A DNA stretch of 59,859 nt from positions 1-59,859 of the forward strand of contig CADEGH010000031.1 of assembly GCA_902826835.1 (NCBI GenBank), in the 5' to 3' direction. The notes beneath the pieces are model-generated. The model searched no databases, was not told the origin of the DNA, and was given only the letters and a program-made list of their open reading frames with translations. Positions 46,663 through 56,899 of the stretch are shown one piece after another (the stretch's first letter is position 1; each line of letters starts with the position of its first letter). The DNA comes from an uncultured bacterium. GTDB lineage: Bacteria > Planctomycetota > GCA-002687715. The translations under genes were made by a program, and so were the position numbers.

Positions 46663-48756
46663 TCAGCGAGGTCGAGCGAGCTCGCTCGGGCGCCGCCATT
46701 TCGCGACGGCCTCGTAAAAATCAATTTCCATTTGCGCCCAACCGATCGGATCCAGACGACCCCAAGATTGATCGTGAGACGCGGCGATGGTCGCACCCGA
46801 GGCCAGCGCGGTCCATTGATCCAGGTACATCTTGCGGGCGGACTCCGGTGCCTCCGTCAAAAGCCAGCGAATGAATCCGTAGCTCTGTGCGTAATGCAGA
46901 GCGGCTCCCTCAGGCTCCAAGAACGTCTCACGATCCATGCGCAGCAGCGTAGCCAGGGGAAGGACCGATCCGGACTCGCAGGCCGAGAGCAGGGCCGCCA
47001 CCCGCGGCGAGTCTCCGGGAACTACCGGGTTCGTGATGGCACCGCCCTCCGAACTCCCTTCGATCAAGGTTGCGGCCAATTCCGCGAGCCCTTCCGCCAG
47101 CCAAGCCGGAGTGTGCAGCCACTGCCTCGCAAAGTGGGCATGGGTCAGCTCGTGCCGCAGGTTGTGGGCGAAGAGCTCCGGCGTGGGGCCGTTTGCGATC
47201 AAGATTGCCCGCAGGCCCTCGTGGTAGAGGGCGCGAGCACCGGGCTCCCGCGACCCTTGATCCACCACAAAATCGCGGAGCGCGATCTCGGACGGGAACA
47301 CGAAGATCGTGATCGACGCTCCGGGGGGTTTCGGCCCAGGCCAGCACTGCTGGAGGAATTGCAGGAACCGCGCCGCCTGATCCGCGACCGCATCCGCCTC
47401 CGCGAGCGAACCGCCGCTGTGGACAGTGGCTTCGGAGTTGGCGGACAAAAACGCATGTCCGAAACGCGGCGCCGCAAAATGGGAAGCACACTCCTGATCC
47501 AAGAGCGCCAAGGCTTCGGAGTCGGGATGGAGTTCGCGAGCTCGTGCCGCCGCCGCCCGCGCCGCGAGCGCATCTCCGCGCTCCGTCGCGAAGTGAGCGC
47601 GGATGACCCAGAGCCACGGATCAGTCGGATCGGCTCGCTCCGCGCCCTCCAAAGCGGCGGCTGCCCCGTCGGGATCGGCTTGTGCGAATCGAGCCAGCGC
47701 GAGTTCGCGCCAAGCCTCGACAAAACTCGGATCCAGGGCGACGACCGCCGCGAGGCCTCGTTCCGCTTCCGCCGATTGGCCCAAACTCTGCGCCGAACTG
47801 GCGGCCAGATAACCGAGGACCACCGAACGCGGGTGCAGACTGTGAGCCAGCCGGAACTTCTCGTGCGCGACCTCCGCGTCGCCGTTCAGGAGCGCCGAAA
47901 ATCCACGGTCGAACGCCACCTTCGCGCTGCCAGTCAGGGCCTTAGTCTCTCCCCAGCGGTGTTCCGGCAGGGAGGATTGTCCGAGCTCGCGGGCAAGGAG
48001 TGACCAAATCACTTCCCGTTTGGGCGAGCGCGGATTCGACCGCGTCGGCTGCGACGCGATCTGCACCGCGTGCTCGAATCGTTTGGCCGCCCCTTCCGGA
48101 AGCTGCGCCGCGATCGACAGGTTGCGGAACCGCGCGCCACCTTCGCGGGCCAAGAGGGCGACGCTGAACTTATTCATCGGGAGACGCACCGCCGCGTCGA
48201 TCAGGCGCCCATCGACCAAGAAACGTGCCTCGTCCCGCGTGCCGAGGAATTGCAGCGACACGAAGGGATCGGGAGTAGGCCGCGATTTTTGCGCATCGCT
48301 CCCGAGTTTGGATTGCCCGTGCTCGAGTTCGACGATCGCGTCGTAGCGGCGGCGGTCGCCAAACACGCGGGCATTCAGGAGCACGAAGCTCCGGACGGCC
48401 TCGTTTTCCACGTCCACCAGCTCCAAGCCCGCGGAGGCGCCGGCGTCCAATGCGACTTCGACCCGAAGATCAAAGGGCGCAGTCAGCACGAGCTCGCGCA
48501 CTACCGCCCGGGACATGCCTGACTCGTGCGTTGCGAGTCGGACTCCCCCCCGCTCGCCGAGCTTCAATTCCCGGTCGCTTTGGAAGAGTCGCGGCAGGGC
48601 CGGTTCGTCGTCGAGAGGCCAACGTGCGAGGAGTTCGGAATCCCGGCGAATCGTACAGCTTTCCGCCCCGGTCCAATCCGACAGGGAGCCGGATTGGGAC
48701 CAGACCGGGAATGAAATCACCGCGAGAACGAGCGCCCAGAGGGGTCGGGGGGACAT
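46663..48756 (-). CDS. Exported TPR protein with gluzincin (peptidase MA-like) domain
   Basis: About 697 residues from the ATG at 48756, immediately before a signal peptide (LVLAVISFPVWSQ). The first ~230 residues are beta-rich; TPR-type helices with A-rich repeats follow at about 270-430. HELTH at 535-539, then a Glu in WLAEGLAE, form a gluzincin active site like that of the protein at 9227-11173, and the domain order is the same. The two are likely distant paralogs. It lies 113 bp upstream of the cytochrome gene on the same strand. The substrate is unknown. Confidence 0.75.
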   Translation of the reverse strand: MSPRPLWALVLAVISFPVWSQSGSLSDWTGAESCTIRRDSELLARWPLDDEPALPRLFQSDRELKLGERGGVRLATHESGMSRAVVRELVLTAPFDLRVEVALDAGASAGLELVDVENEAVRSFVLLNARVFGDRRRYDAIVELEHGQSKLGSDAQKSRPTPDPFVSLQFLGTRDEARFLVDGRLIDAAVRLPMNKFSVALLAREGGARFRNLSIAAQLPEGAAKRFEHAVQIASQPTRSNPRSPKREVIWSLLARELGQSSLPEHRWGETKALTGSAKVAFDRGFSALLNGDAEVAHEKFRLAHSLHPRSVVLGYLAASSAQSLGQSAEAERGLAAVVALDPSFVEAWRELALARFAQADPDGAAAALEGAERADPTDPWLWVIRAHFATERGDALAARAAAARARELHPDSEALALLDQECASHFAAPRFGHAFLSANSEATVHSGGSLAEADAVADQAARFLQFLQQCWPGPKPPGASITIFVFPSEIALRDFVVDQGSREPGARALYHEGLRAILIANGPTPELFAHNLRHELTHAHFARQWLHTPAWLAEGLAELAATLIEGSSEGGAITNPVVPGDSPRVAALLSACESGSVLPLATLLRMDRETFLEPEGAALHYAQSYGFIRWLLTEAPESARKMYLDQWTALASGATIAASHDQSWGRLDPIGWAQMEIDFYEAVAKWRRPSELARPR

Positions 48757-48908
48757 TCTGCGATCTTCGTTCGGACACCCCGCAAAACTGATGCGTGCCG
48801 AGGCCGGATCTCCGATTTGGCGGATATCCGAAGGCCCTCGAGGCTTACCGAAAAATTGACGGCGGGGCACTTGCCGCCTCGCCTCGCTTCGGATTGACTG
48901 CGCCACCC

Positions 48909-50846
48909 ATGCTGCGCAACATTTTCCTCCTCGCCTCGTGCCTTTCGCTCGGCCTATTCGCCCAAGACGGTCACGTTCAGACGACGCGGACCGGCGCGAA
49001 GCCACTCCCTCTCCCCCGCAGTGAGGACGTCTGGCACTTCGTGGTGTTCGGCGATCGCACTTCCGGACCTCCGGAAGGAGTCAAGGTGCTCGCGCAGGCA
49101 GTGGCCGACACCAATCTGTTGGACCCCGATCTTGTCATGACGGTCGGAGACCTCGTCCAGGGCTACAACGACCGGCCGGCGTGGATGAAGCAGATGCAGG
49201 AGTACCGAGACACCATGGGCGCGCTGAAGCGTCCCTGGTATCCAGTCCCCGGCAATCACGACATCTATTGGCGCGGCACCAATCCGCCGGCCGAAGAACA
49301 CGAAACGGACTACGAAACTCACTTCGGTCCTCTGTGGTATTGGTTCCGCCACAAGTCCGCTGCGTTTGTCGTGCTCTACTCCGACGAACAAAATCCGGCC
49401 GGCGGGCGCCGCGGATTCGGCCCGGGAGCCTACAACCGCTTCAGTGACACCCAATTGAAGTGGTTGGAGGAAACGCTGCACGCAACCCGCGAAGCCGAAC
49501 ACGTGTTCGTGTTTCTCCACCATCCCCGCTGGATCAGCAAGAGCTACCCGGACGCCAACTGGTCCGCCGTCCACGAGCGCCTCAAGGCCGCCGGCAACGT
49601 GAAGATGGTGTTCGCCGGCCACATTCACCAGATGCGCTACGACGGAGTCAAGGACGGCATCGAGTACGTGACCTTGGGCGCGACCGGCGGAGAGTTCAGC
49701 CCGGAGATCCCCAAGGCCGGCCTCCTCCATCACTTCGATGTGGTGACTGTGCGCAAGACCGGGATCTCGCTCGCCGCCATTCCGGTAGGGGTGGTGGTGG
49801 ATCCTCGGCAGATGACTCCGGAGCGTCTCGAAGATGTCGATCGGCTCCTCGAGGCCACCCACCCCGAGGTCCTGGAGCCTCTGAGTTTCCGCCTCGACGG
49901 ATCCGCGGAAGGCACCTACCGGCTGCGCGTCCACAATCCCAGCCGGAAGCCGATCGCGATCACCCTGCTCGGGGAGCCGCAGGATTCGGGCGTGCAATTC
50001 CTCCCCGATCACGAACACGCCACCTTGCTTCCGCAGGAGTCGAAGGCACTCGAATTCCGCTACTCGAGACTGGCCGGGGGCAATCTCGATCACCTCGCCC
50101 GCGCCTCGTTCCGACTCGAACGCGACTACTTGGGGGAAGGACTGCGCATCACGATGCCACCCGTGTTGGTGCCGGTCGAACTGGCGCTCGCGGATGCCGA
50201 ACCCGACAGCGCGGGCCTACCCAACGGCCGACTCCTCTTGGATGGCAAATCGGGCTGCCTGCGGATTCCCGCCGACGCCGCGGATTTTCCGGACGGCCCG
50301 TTCACGGTCGAATCGTGGGTTTATGCATCGAGTTGGAAGGGACGCCGCCCGATCGTCGCGAAGACGGAGTCCAGCGAATGGGGGATCTACGGAGACGAGG
50401 GCGATCTCAGTTTCCTCGTGCACGGCGATGGCAAGTACACGAGCGTGGAGGTCAAAGCAGCATTGCGTCCCAAGGTGTGGCACCACCTCGCGGGAGTGTG
50501 GGATGGCCAAGAACTCCGCCTTTACTGCGACGGGACACTGATCGGGAAGAAAGCGTTTGTGACCGCCTCCCGAACCCGCAACACCAAGCCGCTGCTCGTG
50601 GGGGCCGATCCCAATCGTCAGGGTCGCCCCACCGATTTCTTCGCGGGGGAGATCGACGAAGTGCGGATCTCGACGACCGCCCGCTACGCCGGGGAGTCCT
50701 TTTCGCCCGAGCGAAGACACCAATCCGACGAGTCGACCTTCCTGCTCCTCCACCTCGATCGCGATCTCGGGCCGGTCACTCCGGATTCCGGACCGCGCGC
50801 GTCCCACCCCGAACGAGTCGGCGCGGCGCGTTGTGTTGTCTACTGA
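48909..50846 (+). CDS. Exported metallophosphoesterase with LamG-like C-terminal domain
   Basis: About 645 residues from the ATG at 48909, directly before a signal peptide; the frame reaches back to 48795. The calcineurin-like metallophosphoesterase domain has GDRTS, then TVGDLVQGYNDR, VPGNHD, and finally GHIHQMRYDG, which supply the two-metal ligands. After a hinge of ~100 residues, the C-terminal ~200 residues look like a concanavalin A/LamG domain (the segments FTVESWVYA, WHHLAGVWDG and IDEVRIS are typical). This suggests a secreted phosphoesterase that may bind sugars. The substrate is unknown. It is divergent from the peptidase MA-like gene. Confidence 0.9.
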   Translation: MLRNIFLLASCLSLGLFAQDGHVQTTRTGAKPLPLPRSEDVWHFVVFGDRTSGPPEGVKVLAQAVADTNLLDPDLVMTVGDLVQGYNDRPAWMKQMQEYRDTMGALKRPWYPVPGNHDIYWRGTNPPAEEHETDYETHFGPLWYWFRHKSAAFVVLYSDEQNPAGGRRGFGPGAYNRFSDTQLKWLEETLHATREAEHVFVFLHHPRWISKSYPDANWSAVHERLKAAGNVKMVFAGHIHQMRYDGVKDGIEYVTLGATGGEFSPEIPKAGLLHHFDVVTVRKTGISLAAIPVGVVVDPRQMTPERLEDVDRLLEATHPEVLEPLSFRLDGSAEGTYRLRVHNPSRKPIAITLLGEPQDSGVQFLPDHEHATLLPQESKALEFRYSRLAGGNLDHLARASFRLERDYLGEGLRITMPPVLVPVELALADAEPDSAGLPNGRLLLDGKSGCLRIPADAADFPDGPFTVESWVYASSWKGRRPIVAKTESSEWGIYGDEGDLSFLVHGDGKYTSVEVKAALRPKVWHHLAGVWDGQELRLYCDGTLIGKKAFVTASRTRNTKPLLVGADPNRQGRPTDFFAGEIDEVRISTTARYAGESFSPERRHQSDESTFLLLHLDRDLGPVTPDSGPRASHPERVGAARCVVY

Positions 50847-50873
50847 GGAAACGGAATCCGGGCGCTCGCGCGC

Positions 50874-52793
50874 CTACGAAATCGTCGTGCGCTGATGCTG
50901 GCCCAGGAAGCCGAGCAAGATGACGTCGTCCTCCCGGTGGTAGCGGAAGGCGATGCGCACCGAGTAGCGAGGATCGCGATTGGTGCCGCGTCCCAAATGC
51001 TCCGTGAGCGCGTAGCGCTGCCCTTTGTAAGTCGCCTCGTACGAAGAGGCATACCGCCCCATCGTCGTGGCCGACTGATGAGGCTGGTAGTTCATGCCGC
51101 AGGCCGCAAAACACCGCTCGGCCAGGCTCGGACAAGGCACCCGTCCGGCGCGCGCGTCGCGGTAAGTCGTCGCGAGAAACACCAGCGCGCGGTAGATGGC
51201 GGGAGGATCTTGGAACGGGTAGCCCTTCTCTTCGGAAGTGCTGTTGAAGCAGCCGACCAAAGCCTCCGGATGCTCCTCAAGGGCCAAGCGAATCGCTTCG
51301 TCCACGCTTTCGATCTTGAGCTTGTGCGCGTCGGAGGTCGGGACGGGCAGCGCCGCGAGAATGCTCGGAAGTGACTGCCCCCCCGAGACACGAACGACCC
51401 GCGCGGGATCGAGCGTGGCTTCGATCATGGCGAGGTCTTTTTCCGGCAGTCGGTCCACCAAGATGACGGCCAGGCTCGGATTTTCCGCGATGAGCTGCGC
51501 TTGGAACCACCGGCCGTAACGATGGATGGTCGCGCCATCCCACCACTCGAGGCTAATGAGACCCAAATGGTCGCGCAGCATGTCGCGCGCCTCCGGACGA
51601 ACCGTGCCGCCGAGGATCAGGCCTCGTTGCACCGGGAAGGCACCTTGCAGCGCCTCCTCGTGGTCGGCTTCCGAGGAGGGCAAGGGCTCGAGCACCGGCG
51701 CTTCGACCGAGGAGACCTCCGCCGGGGGCGCTTCCGTCAACGCGAGGTCCGCCTGCAACGCCTCGCGCAGGCCCCGGAAAGTCGGACCTTCGAGATAGGC
51801 CCGGTGCGCGATCACGCACCGGCGCAGATCTTGGTCACGGCTGCCGAGCGCGAGCACCGCATCGGCGGCCAGGCGCTGGAAGGCGGCCAAACTCTCCGGT
51901 TCCGCAGGGACCAGGGTCGGCAGGAAGAGCTTGAGCTGCGCGAGAATTTCCGCGCCTTCGAGGCGTCGACGAGCCGCCTGAGCGATTGCCGCGCGCCGGC
52001 GGGCTTCCGTTTTTTGCTCCGCCACCCGGAGGTCTTGGACCCGTTCGTCGAGCGGGCCGTAGCGCGCCTCGAGCCGGCCCACGTAGGAGGACCAGTCGGT
52101 GGTGTAGTCTCGATTCAGGGTGGAGAGATAGGGAAGGTTCAGCTCTTTTTGCAGCCCCTGCACCGACCCGAACAGCGTGCGCAGGTGCTTGCGCTGGGAC
52201 TCGTTCAGGTGGGGGCCTTCGGGGCTGTCTTGGAGCCAACGGGCGCGGGCGAGCAAGAGATCGCAGCGGCCGTGCAGTTCACCCGGCGGCAAACGCTCCG
52301 AGTTTTCCTGGAGGGTCAAGAGCTCTTGGTGGCTGCGTTCGACCGAAATCCACCCGGGCCGACGATCGGAATGCGGAGCGACCGCGGGCGGCGGGAGAGG
52401 AACCACCAGTGCTGCGGGGCGGGCGGCCGGAGGCACCACCACCAACGTGGGAATGCTCGGAACCACCGGGGTGGGGGCCGGGACCTCCGCGGCGGCCGGG
52501 ACCGGATCCAGGAGGCTTTTGTGGACGCCGAGCAAGAGCTCGGCGACCTCGTCGAGCAAGTGGCGCGCCTTCCCGAGTTCGGCCCGCGCGGCGGCCTCGT
52601 CGTAGGTGCCATCAAGGCGCTTTTCGAGCAAAATCTCGTGGAGAACTTGGACGCGATCCCAAAGCTCACGGCGTGATCGACGGGTTTCGTCGCGCACCCG
52701 CGCTTTTTCGCGCTCGCGAATCCCGACCACGTCGGGACCTCGATCGACCAAACACCCTAGGGCATCGGCCAAGTTCTTCAGGCGGTCGTCCAT
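50874..52793 (-). CDS. Uncharacterised 639-residue protein with coiled coil
   Basis: I do not recognise this protein. It has no signal peptide or transmembrane segment, so it should be cytoplasmic. The first ~100 residues are charged helices. A Pro/Ala/Val-rich linker lies at ~100-150, and another helical, coiled-coil-prone part at ~155-340. Around residues 390-470 is a compact alpha/beta stretch (LILGGTV, WDGATIH, LAVILVDRLP) with a faint DUF2325-like look. The final ~100 residues (YASSYEATYKGQRYALTEHLG, then DPRYSVRIAFRYH) are beta-rich and could be a small binding or RelE-like fold, which is speculation. It is the last gene of a minus-strand run after the RND transporter. Confidence 0.75.
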   Translation of the reverse strand: MDDRLKNLADALGCLVDRGPDVVGIREREKARVRDETRRSRRELWDRVQVLHEILLEKRLDGTYDEAAARAELGKARHLLDEVAELLLGVHKSLLDPVPAAAEVPAPTPVVPSIPTLVVVPPAARPAALVVPLPPPAVAPHSDRRPGWISVERSHQELLTLQENSERLPPGELHGRCDLLLARARWLQDSPEGPHLNESQRKHLRTLFGSVQGLQKELNLPYLSTLNRDYTTDWSSYVGRLEARYGPLDERVQDLRVAEQKTEARRRAAIAQAARRRLEGAEILAQLKLFLPTLVPAEPESLAAFQRLAADAVLALGSRDQDLRRCVIAHRAYLEGPTFRGLREALQADLALTEAPPAEVSSVEAPVLEPLPSSEADHEEALQGAFPVQRGLILGGTVRPEARDMLRDHLGLISLEWWDGATIHRYGRWFQAQLIAENPSLAVILVDRLPEKDLAMIEATLDPARVVRVSGGQSLPSILAALPVPTSDAHKLKIESVDEAIRLALEEHPEALVGCFNSTSEEKGYPFQDPPAIYRALVFLATTYRDARAGRVPCPSLAERCFAACGMNYQPHQSATTMGRYASSYEATYKGQRYALTEHLGRGTNRDPRYSVRIAFRYHREDDVILLGFLGQHQRTTIS

Positions 52794-52853
52794 GGCGGCT
52801 GAGCAGGGGTGGGAATCCCCTGACCTCCATCTTCGACTGTCTGCAACCCGCTT

Positions 52854-53525
52854 TCAAATCTGACTGGAGAGGGTTGTTCCCGAAGGCCGAAAGACCGGCT
52901 CCCCGGCGACCCAGGCCGGCCCGAGGCCGTTTGCCTCCTCGACCCAAATATCCCCGACTCCGCCGAGTTCCAGGACGCCGAGGCGCCGCCCGAACGCGAG
53001 CCCGGCCACGTGGGACCGTCCGGCTGCCGTCTCGAGGTGATTCTGGCGAAAAATCGGACGGCCACTCTCCTCCCACTCGATTTCTCCGGCGCCGTCGGCA
53101 AGCCAGGCCGCTCGCAGCCGAGATACGGTCGGGTCGATCATGGTCGACGGAAGCTCCGGTGCGAGTTCGTCCCCGGACCGAATCCGGAAGAGCACCACCG
53201 CGCGGACCTTGGCCTTCAGGGCGCCGCGCTGGAAGTCGCGGAGGGACGCCTCACTCGTGCGAGCGGGATCGACGACCACCAAGAAAGTGGTGATTCCCGC
53301 CGCGAGGCGAGCCTCAAACTCCGGCACCGCGACACACTCGTGGGCGGAGAGAGGCGCGGACACATGGCCGGCCCGGATTCGACCCGCCTCTACCGCGTAG
53401 TGCTCCGCCCCCGTCAACTTGGGCGCGGGGATCGGGCCGGCGTAGGCGATCTGATCCCCGGTCACCGCCACGACCAAACCGGTGGGGTCCGGTCCCACCA
53501 CCCACGGAATGCGCGGAGGCTTCAA
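52854..53525 (-). CDS. Hypothetical protein coupled to the RND transporter gene
   Basis: About 223 residues if started at the TTG at 53525, which overlaps the transporter's stop (TTGA), a typical coupling arrangement; a GTG at 53501 is the alternative. The N-terminal phrase VAVTGDQIAYAGP and the late GVLELGGVGDIWVEE segment recall the small beta-domain that flanks amidohydrolase barrels, but the barrel and its metal-binding histidines are absent. It may be a degenerate or truncated amidohydrolase-like protein. The next gene follows 60 bp later. Confidence 0.6.
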   Translation of the reverse strand: MKPPRIPWVVGPDPTGLVVAVTGDQIAYAGPIPAPKLTGAEHYAVEAGRIRAGHVSAPLSAHECVAVPEFEARLAAGITTFLVVVDPARTSEASLRDFQRGALKAKVRAVVLFRIRSGDELAPELPSTMIDPTVSRLRAAWLADGAGEIEWEESGRPIFRQNHLETAAGRSHVAGLAFGRRLGVLELGGVGDIWVEEANGLGPAWVAGEPVFRPSGTTLSSQI

Positions 53526-56500
53526 AGTTCGAGCTCTTCGGTGTCCGCGATCAGGGCTCGGCCGGCGTCGATGGTCTCGATGCGCGTTTTCAGGTCCGGG
53601 CTCTGATACCAGGGGTTGGCTTCCGCCTCGGCCCCAAGGAGCCGGAAGTAAACGTCGCGTGCGGCGGTGCGATCTCCCCGTTCCAAGTAGAGCCGCGCGA
53701 GACGCCGTTGCACCTTGTAGATGAGGTCGGCTTGCCCGGTGGGGGCCCGGGTCTCGAACCACGCCAGCATCTTCTCGTAGGCGTCTTGAGCGCCGGCCGG
53801 ATCGCCGAGGGCTTCGAGGCCGCGCCCGAGGTTCACCCAAGGTTCGGGGGCGAGCGGGCGCGAGGTCACAACCCAGGTTCGATAGGCGGAGAGGCCGATT
53901 TGTTTGTCCGCGCGGGCTTCCGCTCCGGACTTGGTCTTCGAGCGATCGAGGTAAGCGGTCGCTACGCGAAGATGGCCGCGGATGGTCTGCGGGTCCTCCG
54001 GACGCAGTCCTTGCATGGTGGCCAGAGTGGACCGCGCTGCTTCGAGATCGCCATCCCTCATCTCCGCCCGCAAGCGGACCGACAGCGCGCTCACGACCGG
54101 CTCCGGGAACGCTCGCCACTTCTCTTCGAAGCCAGCGAGCTCGCGGCGTGATTGGATTCGCCACTCCCGAGCTCCCGAATCCTCGCCGGCGACTCGGTCG
54201 AGACCCTGGAGGCAGCGCGCCTTCAGGGCCAACGCGGCGGCGTAACGCTGCCGACGCCGCGCATCGCTGGCCCCGGGGTCCGCGTTTTGGCCGAGCCAAG
54301 TCTGCAGGTGCTTGAGCCCTTCTTTGAACAGCTTGGCGGCGTCGCGCGGCGACTCCCCGGCCCCGCCTTCGCCGCTGGCACACGCGCTGGTCGCGAGCTG
54401 CAGCAACATGCGGCCGCCTCGTTCGCGGCGGAGGAGTCGATCCAAGAACCCTCCCGCCCCGGCGAGCCGGAAGAATTCCGCACGATCGGGCCTAGGCCCG
54501 AACTTGAGGAGCAAGGCGGGAAGGAGCACCAAGTCGCAGAGGCTCGCCACCACCATGGCCGCCGCGGTGATCAAGCCGAACTTCATGAGCGGGACAAAAT
54601 CGGAGAACCCGAGCACCGCGAATCCAAGGACGGACATGAGCGAAGTCGAAAGCACCGGCCAGAGAACCCCGCGCAGGGCGAGCCGGGTAGCCAGCGGGCG
54701 CGACTGCGTCGGATCGTAAGTCGAAAGAATGTGGACGGTGTCGTCGACCGCGATGCCGAGCGCGATCGCCCCCACCATCACGGTGGCGACGTCGAGCTTC
54801 AGGCCCAGCCAACCGAGTCCGCCGAACATGAGCAGGATCGGCAAGAGGTTCGGAATCGCCCCGATCAAGGCCAGGCGCAGCGAGCGCAGCGTGAGGAGGA
54901 GGATGGCCATCACCAGAACGACCGCGGAGACGAGGCTCCAGATCTGACTTTCGATGAGGTACGTCTGCATCCGCACGAGCATCGGGGCTAGCCCAGTGAG
55001 CAGGGCGGCGGAGTCGGCGCCCGGTGTATCGAGCGAGGCTCGGATCGGCTCGAGCGCCGCCAGCGTCCGCTTGACCTCGGACACTTCGGTGGAGGCGGTG
55101 GCGACCGCGATGCGCAGGGCCGCCTCGCCCGACTCCGGATTCACCCGCACATAGGCGCTCAAGAATCGGCGGAAGGCTTCCCGGTCGTCCGCCGGGAACT
55201 TTTCCCAGAGTGGGGACGCGGGTCCAAAGCCCAAGATCCCCGGTAGGAGCGGCGCCATGGCGAGCCCTGCCCGGAGCGGGCCGGAATAGGAGCTATCGAT
55301 CAACTGATCAGCTCCCAACAGCCCCTCCGAGACCGCGGCTTCAAGAGGAGTCCCGCGAACCTTCAGCTCCAACTCGCGGCGCGCGTAATTGAGCGCATCC
55401 AAGAGAGAACTGGCGCGCCGAACGGACGGCAGCGCCGCAGCCTCCTCGGTAGCCTGCGCCAATGGGAGCAAACCCCGGATTGTCAAGATCTTCGAGGCCG
55501 GGCCGGTCACCTTCAATTCGACCGGCGAGAGTCCGAAGCCGGCCGCTTGCAGGGCATCCCAGTCCTGCACGACGGGATGCGATCTCGGCAGGAAACGGAT
55601 CGCGGCCGACTCGATCTCGAGCTTGGGCACTCCGAATGCGGCCACGGCGGCCAGGACGGCAAACGCCGCCAGGACCGGCACCGGCGGCAGCAGGCGGAAA
55701 TCCTTGGCTTTGGGTCGCTCGGTTGAATCCACGCGCCGACGCGGGACGACTCCGAGGCTCAGGATCGCCGGGAGCAGCGTCGTGGCGACCAACCAGATGA
55801 GGAGAATTCCGATGGCGGCCGTGATCCCGAGGTTGCGGATCGGCTCGAGACTCGACGTCACCAGCGAGGCGAAGCCCGCCGCCGTCGCGCCCGCCGCGAT
55901 CAGATTCGGCTTGAGGACATGGCGACGCGCCCGGTCCGCCGCCAGCGGATTGGGCACACTGGCCCTGTCCTCCTCGGCAAACGCCCGATAGAGATGCAGC
56001 GAGCCGGCAAACGCCAACACCATGAGCACGGCGGGGATCGTCGTCGTGATCATGTTCAATGACAGTCCGAAGCCCGCCGCGTAGATCGCGAGGGTGATCG
56101 GCAGCGCAACCACGACCGTCGTGGCCAAGACTAAGGCGGCCCGCAGCGAACGCGTGAGCACAGCGAGCACCAGCAGCGCGACGCCGAAGAGGATCGGGAA
56201 CAGGCGCTTCGTTTGCCCGCGGCTCGCCTGGTCGAGCGCCACATTCAGCGCCGGGCTGCCAGCAAAGCGCCAGGTGCCGCCGGGGATCGGCTCGGTCGCG
56301 GACGCGGCCGTGATGCGCTCCGAAAGGGCGGCCCGCTCCTTGCCCGTGACGCCCCGGGCGATCAGCACGACGATCAAGCCGATCGGTCGTCCCTGCGGAG
56401 CCTGCGCCAGGAAGGTCCGGGGCACGAGCGGCAGTGCGTCCACCTCGGAGGCTTTTCCGCGCGCCACCAGATCCTGGACCACCGCGAGATCGGAGAGCGC

Positions 56501-56851
56501 CCGCACTTCGGCCACCACCGGTCGGCTCACGATTCGGGCCTCGAGCAGATCACGATCGGCGGCGAGGATCTTCTCCTTCAATCGCCGCCCCCGTTCGAGG
56601 CCGCTCGCGGTCAACAGGTCGGCGTCCTCCTGACCCACCACGTAGAGCTCGTTGCTACCGAACTCGCGACGGAAGGCCTCGAAGCGTTCTCGCTCGGGGT
56701 CGCCCTCCACGAGGAAGACATCAATGCTGTTGTCGGTTTCGATGCCCTTCCAGACGAGAGCAGCGATCGAAAGGCCCGCCAACCCCACCCAGGCCAGGAT
56801 GGTGAGCCAGGGGTGAGCGGCGGGGAAAGAGGGGCGCCCAATGCGAATCAT
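53522..56851 (-). CDS. RND superfamily (MMPL/HAE3-type) transporter with TPR tail
   Basis: 1109 residues. An N-terminal helix (about 13-35) is followed by a large extracytoplasmic loop, then a helical bundle. A second half repeats the plan: a loop of ~200 residues, then five to six helices. This is the internal duplication of RND proteins, and the short length of each half fits the MMPL/HAE3 branch that exports lipids or hopanoids. FDNSID-like loops after helix 1 and GIAVDDTVHILSTY in the second half are characteristic. From ~790 the chain becomes a soluble C-terminal domain with TPR-like helices, an unusual addition. No membrane-fusion or outer-membrane partner is encoded nearby. Confidence 0.9.
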   Translation of the reverse strand: MIRIGRPSFPAAHPWLTILAWVGLAGLSIAALVWKGIETDNSIDVFLVEGDPERERFEAFRREFGSNELYVVGQEDADLLTASGLERGRRLKEKILAADRDLLEARIVSRPVVAEVRALSDLAVVQDLVARGKASEVDALPLVPRTFLAQAPQGRPIGLIVVLIARGVTGKERAALSERITAASATEPIPGGTWRFAGSPALNVALDQASRGQTKRLFPILFGVALLVLAVLTRSLRAALVLATTVVVALPITLAIYAAGFGLSLNMITTTIPAVLMVLAFAGSLHLYRAFAEEDRASVPNPLAADRARRHVLKPNLIAAGATAAGFASLVTSSLEPIRNLGITAAIGILLIWLVATTLLPAILSLGVVPRRRVDSTERPKAKDFRLLPPVPVLAAFAVLAAVAAFGVPKLEIESAAIRFLPRSHPVVQDWDALQAAGFGLSPVELKVTGPASKILTIRGLLPLAQATEEAAALPSVRRASSLLDALNYARRELELKVRGTPLEAAVSEGLLGADQLIDSSYSGPLRAGLAMAPLLPGILGFGPASPLWEKFPADDREAFRRFLSAYVRVNPESGEAALRIAVATASTEVSEVKRTLAALEPIRASLDTPGADSAALLTGLAPMLVRMQTYLIESQIWSLVSAVVLVMAILLLTLRSLRLALIGAIPNLLPILLMFGGLGWLGLKLDVATVMVGAIALGIAVDDTVHILSTYDPTQSRPLATRLALRGVLWPVLSTSLMSVLGFAVLGFSDFVPLMKFGLITAAAMVVASLCDLVLLPALLLKFGPRPDRAEFFRLAGAGGFLDRLLRRERGGRMLLQLATSACASGEGGAGESPRDAAKLFKEGLKHLQTWLGQNADPGASDARRRQRYAAALALKARCLQGLDRVAGEDSGAREWRIQSRRELAGFEEKWRAFPEPVVSALSVRLRAEMRDGDLEAARSTLATMQGLRPEDPQTIRGHLRVATAYLDRSKTKSGAEARADKQIGLSAYRTWVVTSRPLAPEPWVNLGRGLEALGDPAGAQDAYEKMLAWFETRAPTGQADLIYKVQRRLARLYLERGDRTAARDVYFRLLGAEAEANPWYQSPDLKTRIETIDAGRALIADTEELEL

Positions 56852-56899
56852 GCGGCGGCAGTCTACTCGCGGCGGCGAGTGGCTGCGCTACCATCGCCC

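Noticed and set aside
46550..46699. Upstream ATG start (46699) for the cytochrome gene
   Set aside because: It would place 50 basic residues before the signal peptide, whereas 46549 has AAGGAG at good spacing.
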